A stretch of 64,000 nucleotides of DNA from Myxococcus landrumus (GTDB taxonomy: Bacteria > Myxococcota > Myxococcia > Myxococcales > Myxococcaceae), in assembly GCF_017301635.1 (NCBI RefSeq), contig NZ_CP071091.1, forward strand, positions 6,088,001 to 6,152,000. The letters are read 5' to 3'. A program made the position numbers and the translations under genes. Shown here piece after piece: positions 35,101 through 43,389 of this stretch (its first letter is position 1; each line of letters starts with the position of its first letter). The notes beneath the pieces were generated by a model. It did not search any database. It was not told the DNA's origin and was given only the letters and a program-made list of their open reading frames with translations.

Positions 35101-36092
35101 TGAAGACGCTCTGGAAGGCCCTGGCCTTCGCGGGCCTGGGCGTGCTGTCGGTCTCCTGCAAGGGCATGACGATGGACCAGGTGGCGCGGGGTGTCGGGCA
35201 GGTGGTCGACAACTCGGCGGCGGCACAGAAGCAGCGCGACGAGTGCAGGAAGCTCGACGTGGAGCCCACGGTGCAGGAGGAGTACGCCATTGGCAGCGCC
35301 ATGGCGGTTCACTGGGTGCAGAGCGGCGGCGGCCTGTGGTCCGAGGGCAGCAGGGGCACCGGCGTTCACTCCGTCCACGAGTACCTCAACACCGTGGGGA
35401 AGAACCTGGGCGCGCAGTCCGCGAGGCCCACGCTGGAGTGGACCTTCGGCGTGCTCAACGACGACAAGAACTTCAACGCGGTGTCCACGCCCGGGGCCTA
35501 CGTCTTCGTCACGCGCAAGCTGCTCTCGGAGCTGGAGAACGAGAGCCAGCTCGCGGGCGTGCTGGCCCACGAGATTGCCCATATCGTGCTCAAGCACTCC
35601 ATCAAGCAGTACAACTCCGCCAAGGTGAGCCTGTGCCAGGTGGCGGTCACGATGGAGAAGAACTTCCCCGGCTCCGGGCAGCTCATCGCCGCGGGGGGCA
35701 GCGGTGGCAACCTGGACCTGGACAGCGACTCGGCGCTGCTCGGCAACTTGACGGAGAAGGTCATCGGGCTCGCCGAGAGCGGCAATGACCGGGAGCAGGA
35801 GTACGCCGCGGACAAGATGGCCGTGCGGATGATGATTTCCGCGGGCTATGACCCGAACGAGTACCGCGCGCTGCTGCGCAAGACGGAGGACGGGTCCAGC
35901 ATCGGCTCACGCCACCCGAAGAAGGAGGACCGCGAGAAGCGCATCGTCGCGTTCCTCGACGGGCTGAAGGCTCGCGAGGGGGAGTTCACCGAGCTGTCCC
36001 TGGAGGGACTTCGCAGCCCGCCCCTCAAGCCCGAGCTCGTCGCCGCCGTGAAGGGCTCGGGGCGAAGCGGCGTGGCGAAGGACTCGAAGTAG
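35100..36092 (+). CDS. M48-family metallopeptidase, lipoprotein
   Basis: 330 residues. The ATG at 35100 overlaps the upstream stop (TGATG); a GTG 3 bp earlier is the alternative. Lipobox Ser-Val-Ser-Cys is at about residue 20. The M48 zinc site is VLAHEIAHIVLKH (HExxH) with the third ligand Glu in EQEYAADKMAVRMM. Known: M48 lipoproteins such as BepA and LoiP degrade or refold misassembled envelope proteins. The third gene of the cyclase operon, so expression is presumably linked to that sensor. A hairpin ends the unit. Confidence 0.9.
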   Translation: MKTLWKALAFAGLGVLSVSCKGMTMDQVARGVGQVVDNSAAAQKQRDECRKLDVEPTVQEEYAIGSAMAVHWVQSGGGLWSEGSRGTGVHSVHEYLNTVGKNLGAQSARPTLEWTFGVLNDDKNFNAVSTPGAYVFVTRKLLSELENESQLAGVLAHEIAHIVLKHSIKQYNSAKVSLCQVAVTMEKNFPGSGQLIAAGGSGGNLDLDSDSALLGNLTEKVIGLAESGNDREQEYAADKMAVRMMISAGYDPNEYRALLRKTEDGSSIGSRHPKKEDREKRIVAFLDGLKAREGEFTELSLEGLRSPPLKPELVAAVKGSGRSGVAKDSK

Positions 36093-36100
36093 CCGGCGCG

Positions 36101-36122
36101 GGGCGCCCTGATTCGGGCGCCC
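36101..36122 (+). terminator. Hairpin after the M48 gene
   Basis: 8-bp stem GGGCGCCC / GGGCGCCC with a 6-nt loop TGATTC, 8 nt after the stop codon. Confidence 0.55.
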
Positions 36123-36174
36123 TGTTCGCGGCTGGCGCGGCAAGGCTGACGGGTGAAGTCCCGTCGTGATGCGA

Positions 36175-36196
36175 AGGCGCCCGACTCGGGGCGCCT
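36175..36196 (-). terminator. Hairpin after pomX
   Basis: 8-bp stem AGGCGCCC / GGGCGCCT with a 6-nt loop GACTCG, 13 bp beyond the pomX stop codon. Together with the hairpin at 36101 it separates the convergent M48 and pom units; both stems share GGGCGCC. Confidence 0.55.
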
Positions 36197-36209
36197 CCTC
36201 GGCATCGGC

Positions 36210-37424
36210 TCAGCGCGCGGCGGCCTGGCTCAGCGCGCGGTGCACGGCCTCCAGCGCCTTGCGCGCCTCGAGCAGCTCGGCGCGCTCGGCGGTGAGCGAG
36301 GCCACCTGCTGGGCCAGCACATCCCGCTCACCCTGCAGCGCTTCCACCGCGCGGCGCAGCGAAGCGGACTCATCCTTGGCGGACTCCAGCTCACCCGCGA
36401 GGCGCTCCTCCTCCGCGAGGCTGTCCACGAGGGCCTGCTTGCCGCGAGACACCGCTTCCTCCAGCGCCTCGTGCTCCTTCGCGGACGCCTGGAGCGCCTG
36501 CCGGTTCTCCTGGAGGGACAGGAGCGCCTCGTCGCGCTCACCCTCCAGCGCGGCCAGCTCCCGCTCCAGGTCCGCGAGCAGCTTCACGCGGCCTTCCATC
36601 TCGGAGGACAGCCGGCGCGCTTCATCCATGCGCAGCCGTGCTTCCTCGGTGGCCTTCTCCGCCTGGCGGCGCGCCACCTCCAGCTCCTGCGTCAGCGCGA
36701 GGTTGGCGGCCTTCACCTTCACCAGCTCCGCCTGGAGGTGGGTGATGCGCTCCACCGCGCGCTGGCCCGCCTCCGCCACGGTGGCCGGCAGCGGCTCCGG
36801 GCGCGGATTCTCACGCACCGCCTTGAGCCGCGCCTTCAGCCGCTCACGGCGAGCCTCGGAGTCCGACGTGTCCTCACGCGGCGGCGCCTGCACCTCCACC
36901 TCCTGGGGCGGAGCCTCGACGCGAGCCACTGGCTCGGCGACCATCGCGGTGACCTGCGGAATCGAAGCGTGCGACGAACCCTGCGTCATGGGGTGGGCCT
37001 CCGTCGAGTGCCCGGCCACGTGGCCGTCCAGGTGGAACGCCACTGCGGGAGGTGCCGCGAAGGTGACCGGGGTCTCGGCCGCGCCCTCATCGAACTGGGC
37101 GGACTCGGGCTCCGGCGACGCATAGGTGACAGGCTCGGCGACCTGCGAGGTGAACACCGGCTCACGCACCGCCTGCGCACGCGGCGCCTCGGCGGCCAGG
37201 GCGGCCTCCATCGCCTCGGCGGCGCTGGGGCGCGGGGCGCGGGCGCGCTCGACGCGGTTGCGGACCTCCGCGGACAGGTCGGCGGCGGGCGGCTCGGCCG
37301 GGGCCTCCGGCTCCGGGGACTCGGCGGGGGCCGAGGACTCGGCCGGGTCGGCGACGCCCGTGAACGCCCCCAATCGGAGGCGCGGCTTGGCGCGAGACAC
37401 GTTTTGTTCGAAGGCTTTCTTCAT
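36210..37424 (-). CDS. pomX: PomX, ATPase-activating coiled-coil protein of the PomXYZ division system
   Basis: 404 residues from the second of two adjacent Met codons. This choice puts Lys13 and Arg15 (SRAKPRLRL) at the positions I recall as essential for stimulating PomZ ATPase in M. xanthus. Residues 1-215 are Ala/Pro/Glu-rich and mostly disordered; residues 215-404 are a long coiled coil with heptad Leu/Glu/Arg. Known in M. xanthus: PomX forms filaments, scaffolds the PomXYZ cluster, and its N-terminal peptide activates PomZ. Third gene in the transcript pomY-pomZ-pomX, 11 bp after pomZ. It is the only pom gene with its own terminator here. Confidence 0.95.
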   Translation of the reverse strand: MKKAFEQNVSRAKPRLRLGAFTGVADPAESSAPAESPEPEAPAEPPAADLSAEVRNRVERARAPRPSAAEAMEAALAAEAPRAQAVREPVFTSQVAEPVTYASPEPESAQFDEGAAETPVTFAAPPAVAFHLDGHVAGHSTEAHPMTQGSSHASIPQVTAMVAEPVARVEAPPQEVEVQAPPREDTSDSEARRERLKARLKAVRENPRPEPLPATVAEAGQRAVERITHLQAELVKVKAANLALTQELEVARRQAEKATEEARLRMDEARRLSSEMEGRVKLLADLERELAALEGERDEALLSLQENRQALQASAKEHEALEEAVSRGKQALVDSLAEEERLAGELESAKDESASLRRAVEALQGERDVLAQQVASLTAERAELLEARKALEAVHRALSQAAAR

Positions 37425-37435
37425 CATGTCGAATC

Positions 37436-38395
37436 TCAGCCGGCCTGCTGGGTGCCCTTCTTCGCGGTGGCGGCCGCCGCGGCGATGAGACGGGGCAGGA
37501 CGTTGTCAATCATGGCCTGGATATCCGCAGCGCCCTTCGACGTGGGGTCCGCGACGAAGACGGGGCGGCCCTCGCTCGAGGCCTGGGCGAACTTGGTGCA
37601 CTGCCGGATGATGGTCGGCAGCAGGAACTCCGGGTAGTGCGTCTGGAGCGCCTCCAGCGCCTCCTTCGCCAGCTTGAAGGTGGCGTTGAAGGAGTTGACC
37701 ACGATGTAGACGTGGTCGAGCACGTGGTTCAAGTCCTCCTCCAGGCTCTGCACCGTCTCGAAGAGGAGCTTGAGGCCGTGGAAGGAGAGGAAGTCCGCGA
37801 GCACGGGGACGAACAAGTCGTTGGCCGCCATGAGCGCGTTGAGGTTGAGCAGGCCGAAGGACGGCGGCGCGTCGAAGACGATGACGTCGTACTGCGCTTC
37901 CACTTCCTTGAGCGCGTTGCGCAGCTTGAACTCGCGGCCGGCCATGGGCATCAGCGAGAGGTCCATGGTGGACATGCTGAGGTTGGACGGGACGAAGTCC
38001 AGGTTGGGCAGCGTGGACTTCTGGATGACCTTGGCCAGCGGCGTCTTGCGCACCAGCACGTCCAGCAGCGTCTTCTCGAACTCCTCGCCCTCGTAGCCCA
38101 GGCACTTGGTGGCGTGGCCCTGGCTGTCCAGGTCGATGAGGAGGACCGAGTAGCCCAGCTCCGCGATGCGCCACGCGTAGGACGTGGAGAGGGACGTCTT
38201 GCCGGTGCCGCCCTTGAAGTTCAGGAAGAGCTGGCGGCGGTGGCCAATCTTGTCCGGGAAGCGGTTGAGCGTGGCGCGAAGGTCCCAGACGTCGTCGGGC
38301 GTGTAGAGGTCCTTCCTCGCGTCCTCCGGGATGGTCTTCGGAGACACGCCGAGCATCTCGGCCACCTGCTTCGAGCTGTATGTCGGCGCTTCCAT
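37436..38395 (-). CDS. pomZ: PomZ, ParA/MinD-type ATPase for division-site positioning
   Basis: 319 residues, the same length as M. xanthus PomZ. Deviant Walker A NFKGGTGKTS contains Lys66; Asp90 (LLIDLDSQ) is the hydrolysis residue; Lys268 (IIRQCTKF) matches the DNA-binding residue reported for M. xanthus, from memory. Residues 6-50 look like a MerR/Xis-type helix-turn-helix (SSKQVAEMLGVSPKTI...YTPDDVWDLRATL). Known: ATP-bound PomZ dimers bind the nucleoid and move the PomX-PomY cluster to midcell, where it stimulates Z-ring formation. Middle gene of the pom operon. Confidence 0.97.
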   Translation of the reverse strand: MEAPTYSSKQVAEMLGVSPKTIPEDARKDLYTPDDVWDLRATLNRFPDKIGHRRQLFLNFKGGTGKTSLSTSYAWRIAELGYSVLLIDLDSQGHATKCLGYEGEEFEKTLLDVLVRKTPLAKVIQKSTLPNLDFVPSNLSMSTMDLSLMPMAGREFKLRNALKEVEAQYDVIVFDAPPSFGLLNLNALMAANDLFVPVLADFLSFHGLKLLFETVQSLEEDLNHVLDHVYIVVNSFNATFKLAKEALEALQTHYPEFLLPTIIRQCTKFAQASSEGRPVFVADPTSKGAADIQAMIDNVLPRLIAAAAATAKKGTQQAG

Positions 38396-38435
38396 GAACG
38401 ACCCTTCGTAAGGCGTGCGGGACGGATACCTTGCC

Positions 38436-40433
38436 TCAAGCGGCGAAGTATTTGTGCCCCCTTCGGACCACGGTTCCTCGGGCGGACAGCAGGGTGAGTG
38501 CTTCCTGGGCGAGCTCCACGGGGGCCCCCAGGGCCGCCGTCAGCTCGGCGAGCGAGCGTCCGCGAACGGCGACGCGGACCTCATGGAGCATCTGGCCACA
38601 GAGTGCCTCGACAGGCGAGGCGCCCGGACGTGCCGAAGGAGGACGGGCCTCGGCGCGAGCAGGCGCCGCCGGGGCCGGAGCCGGAGCCGGAGCGACCTGA
38701 GGTGCCGGGGCGCCCATCGCCACCAGCGCCGCCTGGACAGGAGACAGCCGGGCAGCGGCCGGGGCGGCCCGAGGTGGAGGCGGGGGGGCCGCGGCCGGAC
38801 GCGCGGCGGCGGGGGCCTGGGGCACGCCAGAGGCCGTGGAGACCATCATCCGGATGCTCGACGCACCCGCGAGGCTCGGCGCCGTCCCTTGCGCGGAGGC
38901 AGCCACGGCCGTCGGGGGCACCATCGGCGCTCCGTGCATCGCGACAGCGGAGCCCTTCTGCACCGCGCCCACCATCACCTGCTGCGGAGCGCTCGCACCC
39001 GCCACCTGCGCGGAGGTCAGCTTCTGCGCCGCGCCAGCAACAACCCCTTGCGCGGTCCCTACGACGGCCTGCGCCAGGACGGCCACCGGAGGCGCGGCAA
39101 CCACCACGGGCCGGGCCGCATCCTCCAGCCGGGCACGCACGGGCTTCACGGGCAACGTGGCCAGCCGTCGAATCTCACGACGCCGGTGCGTATCGTCCAG
39201 CGCCACCACCGCGGACACATCCTGGCCCAGGATGCGCGACAGGCTCTGCGCCGCCGACTTGCGCACGCGAGGCTCGCGGTCTCCCAGCGCCTCCAGGAGC
39301 AGCGTGCGGGCGTTCTCCCCGCTCCCCGCCCCCAGCGCGAGCGCCGCCAGCGAGCGGACCTCCGAGTCCGCGTCGTGAATCGCCTCTTCGCCCAGCCGCC
39401 GCGCCGTCTCCCCTTCCAACCCCAGCGCCAACAGCGACGCGCGCCGACGCACCGAGCGGTCCGGGTCCTTCATCGCCTGCGCCAGATGCGGCGCCGCGTC
39501 CCGAGGCGCCAGCGTCAACAACGCCTTCAGCGACGCGATGCGAACCTCCGGCACCGGCGACGCCAGCAGCGGCGACACCACCTGCGCACCCTCGTCCCTG
39601 CACAGCGCCGCGAACGCCTGGAGCAGCGCCACCTGCGCCACCGGGTCCGTCTCCGCGTGCAGCGCGCTCGCGAGCGCGGGAGCCGCCGCCGGCTGGGACA
39701 GCGCCTTCAGTCGCTCGGCGGCGCGAACGCGCGCGGCCGAATCCGGCGCGGACAACTCCCGCACCGAGAACCCGAAGAGCGTCTCGTCCGTGGCGGACCC
39801 CAGCCCGCCCTGCCCGGACAGCTCCGCGAGCTGCGCGGGACTCACGCCCAGTCGTCCCGCGTGGAGGAAGCGCTGCGCCTCGCGCGCCACCGGAGACAGG
39901 CCTTCCAACAACGGCGTCAACAGCTCCGGCTGCACCACCGGCACCAAGGCGCTCGGCACCACCAGCGCCGCGGCCTTCGCCACCGGCACCGCTCGCATGG
40001 GCACCTTCACCGACGGCACCACCCGGCTCGGCTCTCCGCCCAGCAGCGCCTCGCTGCGAAGCTGCGAGATGAACGACGCCAGGTCGAACCCCAGGTCATC
40101 GTCCTCCGCGCCGCGGACCTGCGTGGACGCACGCAGCCGGCTCGCATCCAGCAACCGGTCCATGAGCTGGTCGCGCTCACCGCGAAGCGCCTGCGTCAAC
40201 CGCACCGCCTCCTCGCGCTCGGCCTGGGCGCGGCCAACGCGCACGCCCAGCTCCGCCACCTCGCGACGCAGCTCCAGCTCGCGCTGATGCTTCTCGGCCA
40301 GTTCCCGCTTGAGGTGCTCCATCTCCTCGCGCGTCGACCCGAGCTCGCTGAGCAGCTGCTCGGCGCGCGCTTCGAAGTAGACAATTTTCTCGAGCGCGCT
40401 CTTGAGTAGCGCGTCCGGACGCTCGTCGCTCAC
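38436..40433 (-). CDS. pomY: PomY, HEAT-repeat and coiled-coil partner of the PomXYZ system
   Basis: 665 residues from GTG 40433, whose context TTGAGGTC-GTG carries a close Shine-Dalgarno; an in-frame GTG at 40496 would give 686. Residues 1-105 form a coiled coil. Residues 225-400 are HEAT-like helical repeats (VRIASLKALLTLAP, VRRRASLLALGLEG, VRSLAALALGAG, VRKSAAQSLSRILG). Residues 430-605 are disordered and Ala/Pro-rich. The last 60 residues resemble a winged helix (RSLAELTAALGAPVELAQ... ALTLLSARGTVVRRGHKYF), not part of the PomY description I know. Known: PomY joins the PomX scaffold, recruits FtsZ and forms condensates. First gene of the operon. Confidence 0.92.
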   Translation of the reverse strand: MSDERPDALLKSALEKIVYFEARAEQLLSELGSTREEMEHLKRELAEKHQRELELRREVAELGVRVGRAQAEREEAVRLTQALRGERDQLMDRLLDASRLRASTQVRGAEDDDLGFDLASFISQLRSEALLGGEPSRVVPSVKVPMRAVPVAKAAALVVPSALVPVVQPELLTPLLEGLSPVAREAQRFLHAGRLGVSPAQLAELSGQGGLGSATDETLFGFSVRELSAPDSAARVRAAERLKALSQPAAAPALASALHAETDPVAQVALLQAFAALCRDEGAQVVSPLLASPVPEVRIASLKALLTLAPRDAAPHLAQAMKDPDRSVRRRASLLALGLEGETARRLGEEAIHDADSEVRSLAALALGAGSGENARTLLLEALGDREPRVRKSAAQSLSRILGQDVSAVVALDDTHRRREIRRLATLPVKPVRARLEDAARPVVVAAPPVAVLAQAVVGTAQGVVAGAAQKLTSAQVAGASAPQQVMVGAVQKGSAVAMHGAPMVPPTAVAASAQGTAPSLAGASSIRMMVSTASGVPQAPAAARPAAAPPPPPRAAPAAARLSPVQAALVAMGAPAPQVAPAPAPAPAAPARAEARPPSARPGASPVEALCGQMLHEVRVAVRGRSLAELTAALGAPVELAQEALTLLSARGTVVRRGHKYFAA

Positions 40434-40570
40434 GACCTCAACGGCCCTCCCCGCGAGGCAGCGCGGTGCATCCCCGACCCACCGGGGGGCGCCCACCCTA
40501 CGTCAGACGTCCCGCCTTCGTAAACCACGGAAACACCAGGGCTTTTCCGTGAACTCCCGGGCCGTCCATT

Positions 40571-40608
40571 GACAACGCCGCGCAGGCCGATTTTTCGGCC
40601 CCGAGCGC
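40571..40608. repeat. First copy of a 38-bp element upstream of pomY
   Basis: Begins GACAACGCC and contains the perfect hairpin GGCCGA-TTTT-TCGGCC. The second copy starts 229 bp away in the same orientation; the two differ by a few substitutions and single-base indels. Confidence 0.6.
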
Positions 40609-40799
40609 AAACCCCGTCCGCCGGGCGCCGCGCCCGCCCTTCCCGTCCCACCACCACCGCGAGTGCGGCCGTGCAGGCGACGACGTCCACCATCGGACGT
40701 CCGCGCGGTGAACCACGCGCGAAGCACCACGCACGCCCTCCAGCGCTCCAGGTGAATGCATCCTCACCCGTGCGCCGTGCGCCGCTGGGGGTGATCCAC

Positions 40800-40837
40800 G
40801 ACAAACGCCCGCGCGCCGATTTTTCGGCCTCGCGCGG
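40800..40837. repeat. Second copy of the 38-bp element upstream of pomY
   Basis: Begins GACAAACGCCC; the central CCGATTTTTCGGCC is identical to the first copy, with divergence confined to the flanks. Confidence 0.6.
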
Positions 40838-41107
40838 CGATTCAAGGACGCCCCCAGACGCCGACGACGACGCACGCAACCCCACGCGCGAAGCCCGCCG
40901 CGCAAGGCCTTCCACACGCATCCGGCGAGGCCTTGAGGCGACCCCGTTTTCAAGCGCTTTCGCACGCCCTTCCGGATGCACCGGAATGTCAGACCCCACC
41001 CGTAGTCTGTGTTCCACGAGGCACCGAACCCGCAGTCACTTCTCCCCGGAACCTCTCCGCCTGAGCGCGGGGGGCGAAGCCCTCTTTTCGACAGGTTTCC
41101 GCACGCC

Positions 41108-41467
41108 ATGGAACAACGACTGGCCACCATCATTGGAAATGCAGTTCGCGCGGCGCGGCAGCGGCTGGAGCTCACCCAGGCCGACGTGGCCGAGCGCGTG
41201 GGTATCGCCACCGAGGTGTACGGACGGCTGGAGCGTGGACACATGCTCCCCAGCGTCCGCACGCTGAGGAAGCTGTGTCTGGTTCTCAACTGCTCGTCCG
41301 ACGTGCTGCTCGGCATGTCCGGGGTCGAAGGCGCGCCCGCGCTCGCCGAGGACCCGCCGGAGTACCGCGAGCGTCCCGAGGTGCGCCGGCTCCTGCGCAC
41401 CGTTCGCAAGCTGGACGCGCCTCAGCTGCGGCTGTTGGGACAAGTCGCCCACGCGCTCGAGTCGTGA
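41108..41467 (+). CDS. XRE-family helix-turn-helix regulator
   Basis: 119 residues from ATG 41108. The HTH is textbook: ARQRLELTQADVAERVGIATEVYGRLERGHMLPSVRTLRKL, residues 16-55. The C-terminal 50 residues are helical (RPEVRRLLRTVRKLDAPQLRLLGQVAHAL), probably for dimerisation. It is divergent from pomY across the 674-bp region that carries the duplicated element, so it could act there, but this is only suggested by position. XRE regulators are usually repressors; the target is unknown. Confidence 0.88.
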   Translation: MEQRLATIIGNAVRAARQRLELTQADVAERVGIATEVYGRLERGHMLPSVRTLRKLCLVLNCSSDVLLGMSGVEGAPALAEDPPEYRERPEVRRLLRTVRKLDAPQLRLLGQVAHALES

Positions 41468-41659
41468 GCGCGGGCCCACCGTCCGCGACGCGCTGCTTCC
41501 TCACGGAGGCACGCGTCACGCGGGCGGAAGTCAGACACCGGGGCGGGGTGGACCCGGGTTGAGAGGAATGGGGGACGACGCTTGAGGTTGCGCGTTTTCG
41601 CAAGCGCTTGGCGCATGGAATGAAGCAGCCAAACAAGGCCGGGCCTACTTTGGCCCTTC

Positions 41660-42556
41660 ATGAATCGCCCCCTCGCCGCCCCCACTCTCGATTTGCCGCA
41701 GCTCGCGGTGCACGCGTTGTGGTGGGCATGGTTCCCCGCCTTCTTGTGGAGCTGGGACCACCTGGGCCTCTGGGGCCGCGTGGGGATGTGCGCGTTGGGC
41801 TGGGCGGTGTTGTTCTGGAACTACGCCGTGCTGCACAACCACATGCACGTCTCCATCGCGCGGCCCAAGCCACTGCACTGGCTCTTCTCCAGGACGCTGG
41901 GGATGGCGTGTGGGTTCCCCTACCGGGGCTACTTCATCCACCACTTCAACCACCACCGGTTCAACGACGGACCGGGTGACTGGGGCCAGCGCCGGCCCGG
42001 GGAAGGCGCCCTGCGTTATTGCCTGCGCTCGGCGCTGACGCCGTGGTTCTGGCCCTTCGAGGCCGTGGCCAACGTGTGGCGTTGGGCCCGCCGGCACCAC
42101 CAGCGGACGGAGCTGGTCCTGGACTTCCTCATCGTGGATGGGGCGCTCCTGGCGGTCATCATCTGGCGGCCCGCGATGGGCCTGGCGTGGTGGGGCGTGC
42201 TCCTGGTGGGCCAGGTCTGCATCCACTGGCTCAACCTGGCGGCCCACTTCGAGACGGACTCGACCCAACGGGGCGCCCTGGGCACGACGTCCACCTCCCG
42301 TCTGTACAACCTGTTCTTTTTCAATGCGGGTTATCATCAGGCCCACCACCTGAAGCCCCAGGCGCCGTGGCGGGTGCTGCCCGGCATGACGCAGGAGCTG
42401 TCCGGCAAGGCCCTGGTGCGTCCGGAACTGGTGACGTCCCAGGCCCCCATCAATCCCTTGTGGGTGGTCAAGGTGGCGAAGCGCTATTCTGCGGAGCCGT
42501 GCGATCGGCAGACGGCGTCGACGATTACTTCCAGGACCCACTCGGCCGTTATCTAG
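41660..42556 (+). CDS. Membrane fatty-acid desaturase
   Basis: 298 residues. Three His boxes fit the di-iron desaturase site: HNHMH (about residue 59), HHFNHH (94) and HQAHH (228, near NLFFFNAGYHQAHHLK). Four or so membrane helices are visible, with aromatic-rich N-terminal helices. Known: these integral membrane enzymes desaturate or hydroxylate fatty acids, lipids or carotenoids; the substrate cannot be read here. The next gene begins inside its end (58-bp overlap), suggesting translational coupling to the AraC-type regulator. Confidence 0.88.
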   Translation: MNRPLAAPTLDLPQLAVHALWWAWFPAFLWSWDHLGLWGRVGMCALGWAVLFWNYAVLHNHMHVSIARPKPLHWLFSRTLGMACGFPYRGYFIHHFNHHRFNDGPGDWGQRRPGEGALRYCLRSALTPWFWPFEAVANVWRWARRHHQRTELVLDFLIVDGALLAVIIWRPAMGLAWWGVLLVGQVCIHWLNLAAHFETDSTQRGALGTTSTSRLYNLFFFNAGYHQAHHLKPQAPWRVLPGMTQELSGKALVRPELVTSQAPINPLWVVKVAKRYSAEPCDRQTASTITSRTHSAVI

Positions 42557-43380
42557 TCGGGGAGGGTTTCCTTCACTGGTACGCCTCGGCGGACCTGTGC
42601 GGCTTCATCCTGTGGGGCCGCCCGTCCGAGGCCCACGTGCGGCGGCTGGTGCACGTGCTCGACGTGGAGCTGGCCCCCGCGGCGCCGCATGCCTCGCTGG
42701 TGGACGCGCGCCGGCTGGAGGCGGCGGACCCCGCGGCCTTCGCGGTGCTCGTGAAGTACATGCAGGCCCGCGAGAAGTCCTTCAGCATCTCCGTGCAACG
42801 CCAGGCGCTGGTGCGTCCGGAGGGCGTCGCGGGCGCGGTGGTGGGCGGCTTCTACACGCTGCTCACCGGGGCCTATCCCAGCAAGGTGTTCACCGACCCG
42901 ACGTCCGCGCTGACGTGGCTGGGCCAGCCGGAGAGCCGCGCGGCGCCGCTCGTGTCCAAGCTCAATGACCTGGTGGCCGAGGCCACGGGCCAGTCTCCGC
43001 TCCTGCGCGAGCTGCACCAGGTGATGAAGGGCAAATTGCCGGACATCCACCTGACGGAGGTGGCCCGCGAGATGGGCATGTCCGAGCGCACGCTCCAGCG
43101 CCGGCTGAAGGAGGCCGGCACGTCCTTCCAGGCGGAGCTCAACGCCGTGCAGGTGCGCATGGCGCAGGCGCTGCTCCTGGAGACGGACATGAAGCTCACC
43201 GCCGTCGCGGTGGAGGTGGGCTGCGCGTCGCTCCAGCACTTCAGCAGCTTGTTCCGCAAGCTCGTGGGCGACTCGCCCAGCTCGTGGCGCGAGCGGCAGC
43301 AGGGCAAGTCCTCATCGGATGACTCCATCCCGGTGCCCACCGACGACGCCGGGCCCCCGCATCCCCGCGTGGACGAGTAG
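42499..43380 (+). CDS. AraC-type regulator with N-terminal sensor-like region
   Basis: 293 residues from GTG 42499, inside the desaturase gene. Residues 170-265 hold the twin HTH of the AraC/XylS family (LTEVAREMGMSERTLQRRLKEAGTSFQAELN and KLTAVAVEVGCASLQHFSSLFRKLVGDSP). The first 160 residues form an unassigned alpha/beta region where a ligand might bind; I do not recognise it. Known: AraC-type proteins usually activate neighbouring genes, so control of the upstream desaturase is plausible. It ends 9 bp before the convergent GST gene. Confidence 0.86.
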   Translation: MRSADGVDDYFQDPLGRYLVGEGFLHWYASADLCGFILWGRPSEAHVRRLVHVLDVELAPAAPHASLVDARRLEAADPAAFAVLVKYMQAREKSFSISVQRQALVRPEGVAGAVVGGFYTLLTGAYPSKVFTDPTSALTWLGQPESRAAPLVSKLNDLVAEATGQSPLLRELHQVMKGKLPDIHLTEVAREMGMSERTLQRRLKEAGTSFQAELNAVQVRMAQALLLETDMKLTAVAVEVGCASLQHFSSLFRKLVGDSPSSWRERQQGKSSSDDSIPVPTDDAGPPHPRVDE

Positions 43381-43389
43381 CGCCTCGGC

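Larger units (their letters stand above)
40434..41107. other. 674-bp non-coding region upstream of pomY and the XRE gene
   Basis: No believable gene on either strand; open frames here are Arg/Pro-rich and lack start signals. It must hold the pomY promoter and that of the divergent XRE gene. A 38-bp element occurs twice in direct orientation, at 40571-40608 and 40800-40837. Its centre is an inverted repeat around TTTT (GGCCGA-TTTT-TCGGCC at 40585-40600; GCCGA-TTTT-TCGGC at 40815-40828). Between them is a perfect palindrome ACGTCC-ACCATC-GGACGT (40683-40700). Confidence 0.6.

Noticed and set aside
38415..40409. Open frame of 664 codons opposite pomY
   Set aside because: Antisense shadow: almost only Arg, His, Gly and Pro. 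pomY has coherent domains and context.
40430..41017. Minus-strand open frame in the region upstream of pomY
   Set aside because: Arg/Gly/Ser-rich with no start signal or family resemblance, and it crosses the repeated 38-bp element. Better explained as regulatory DNA.
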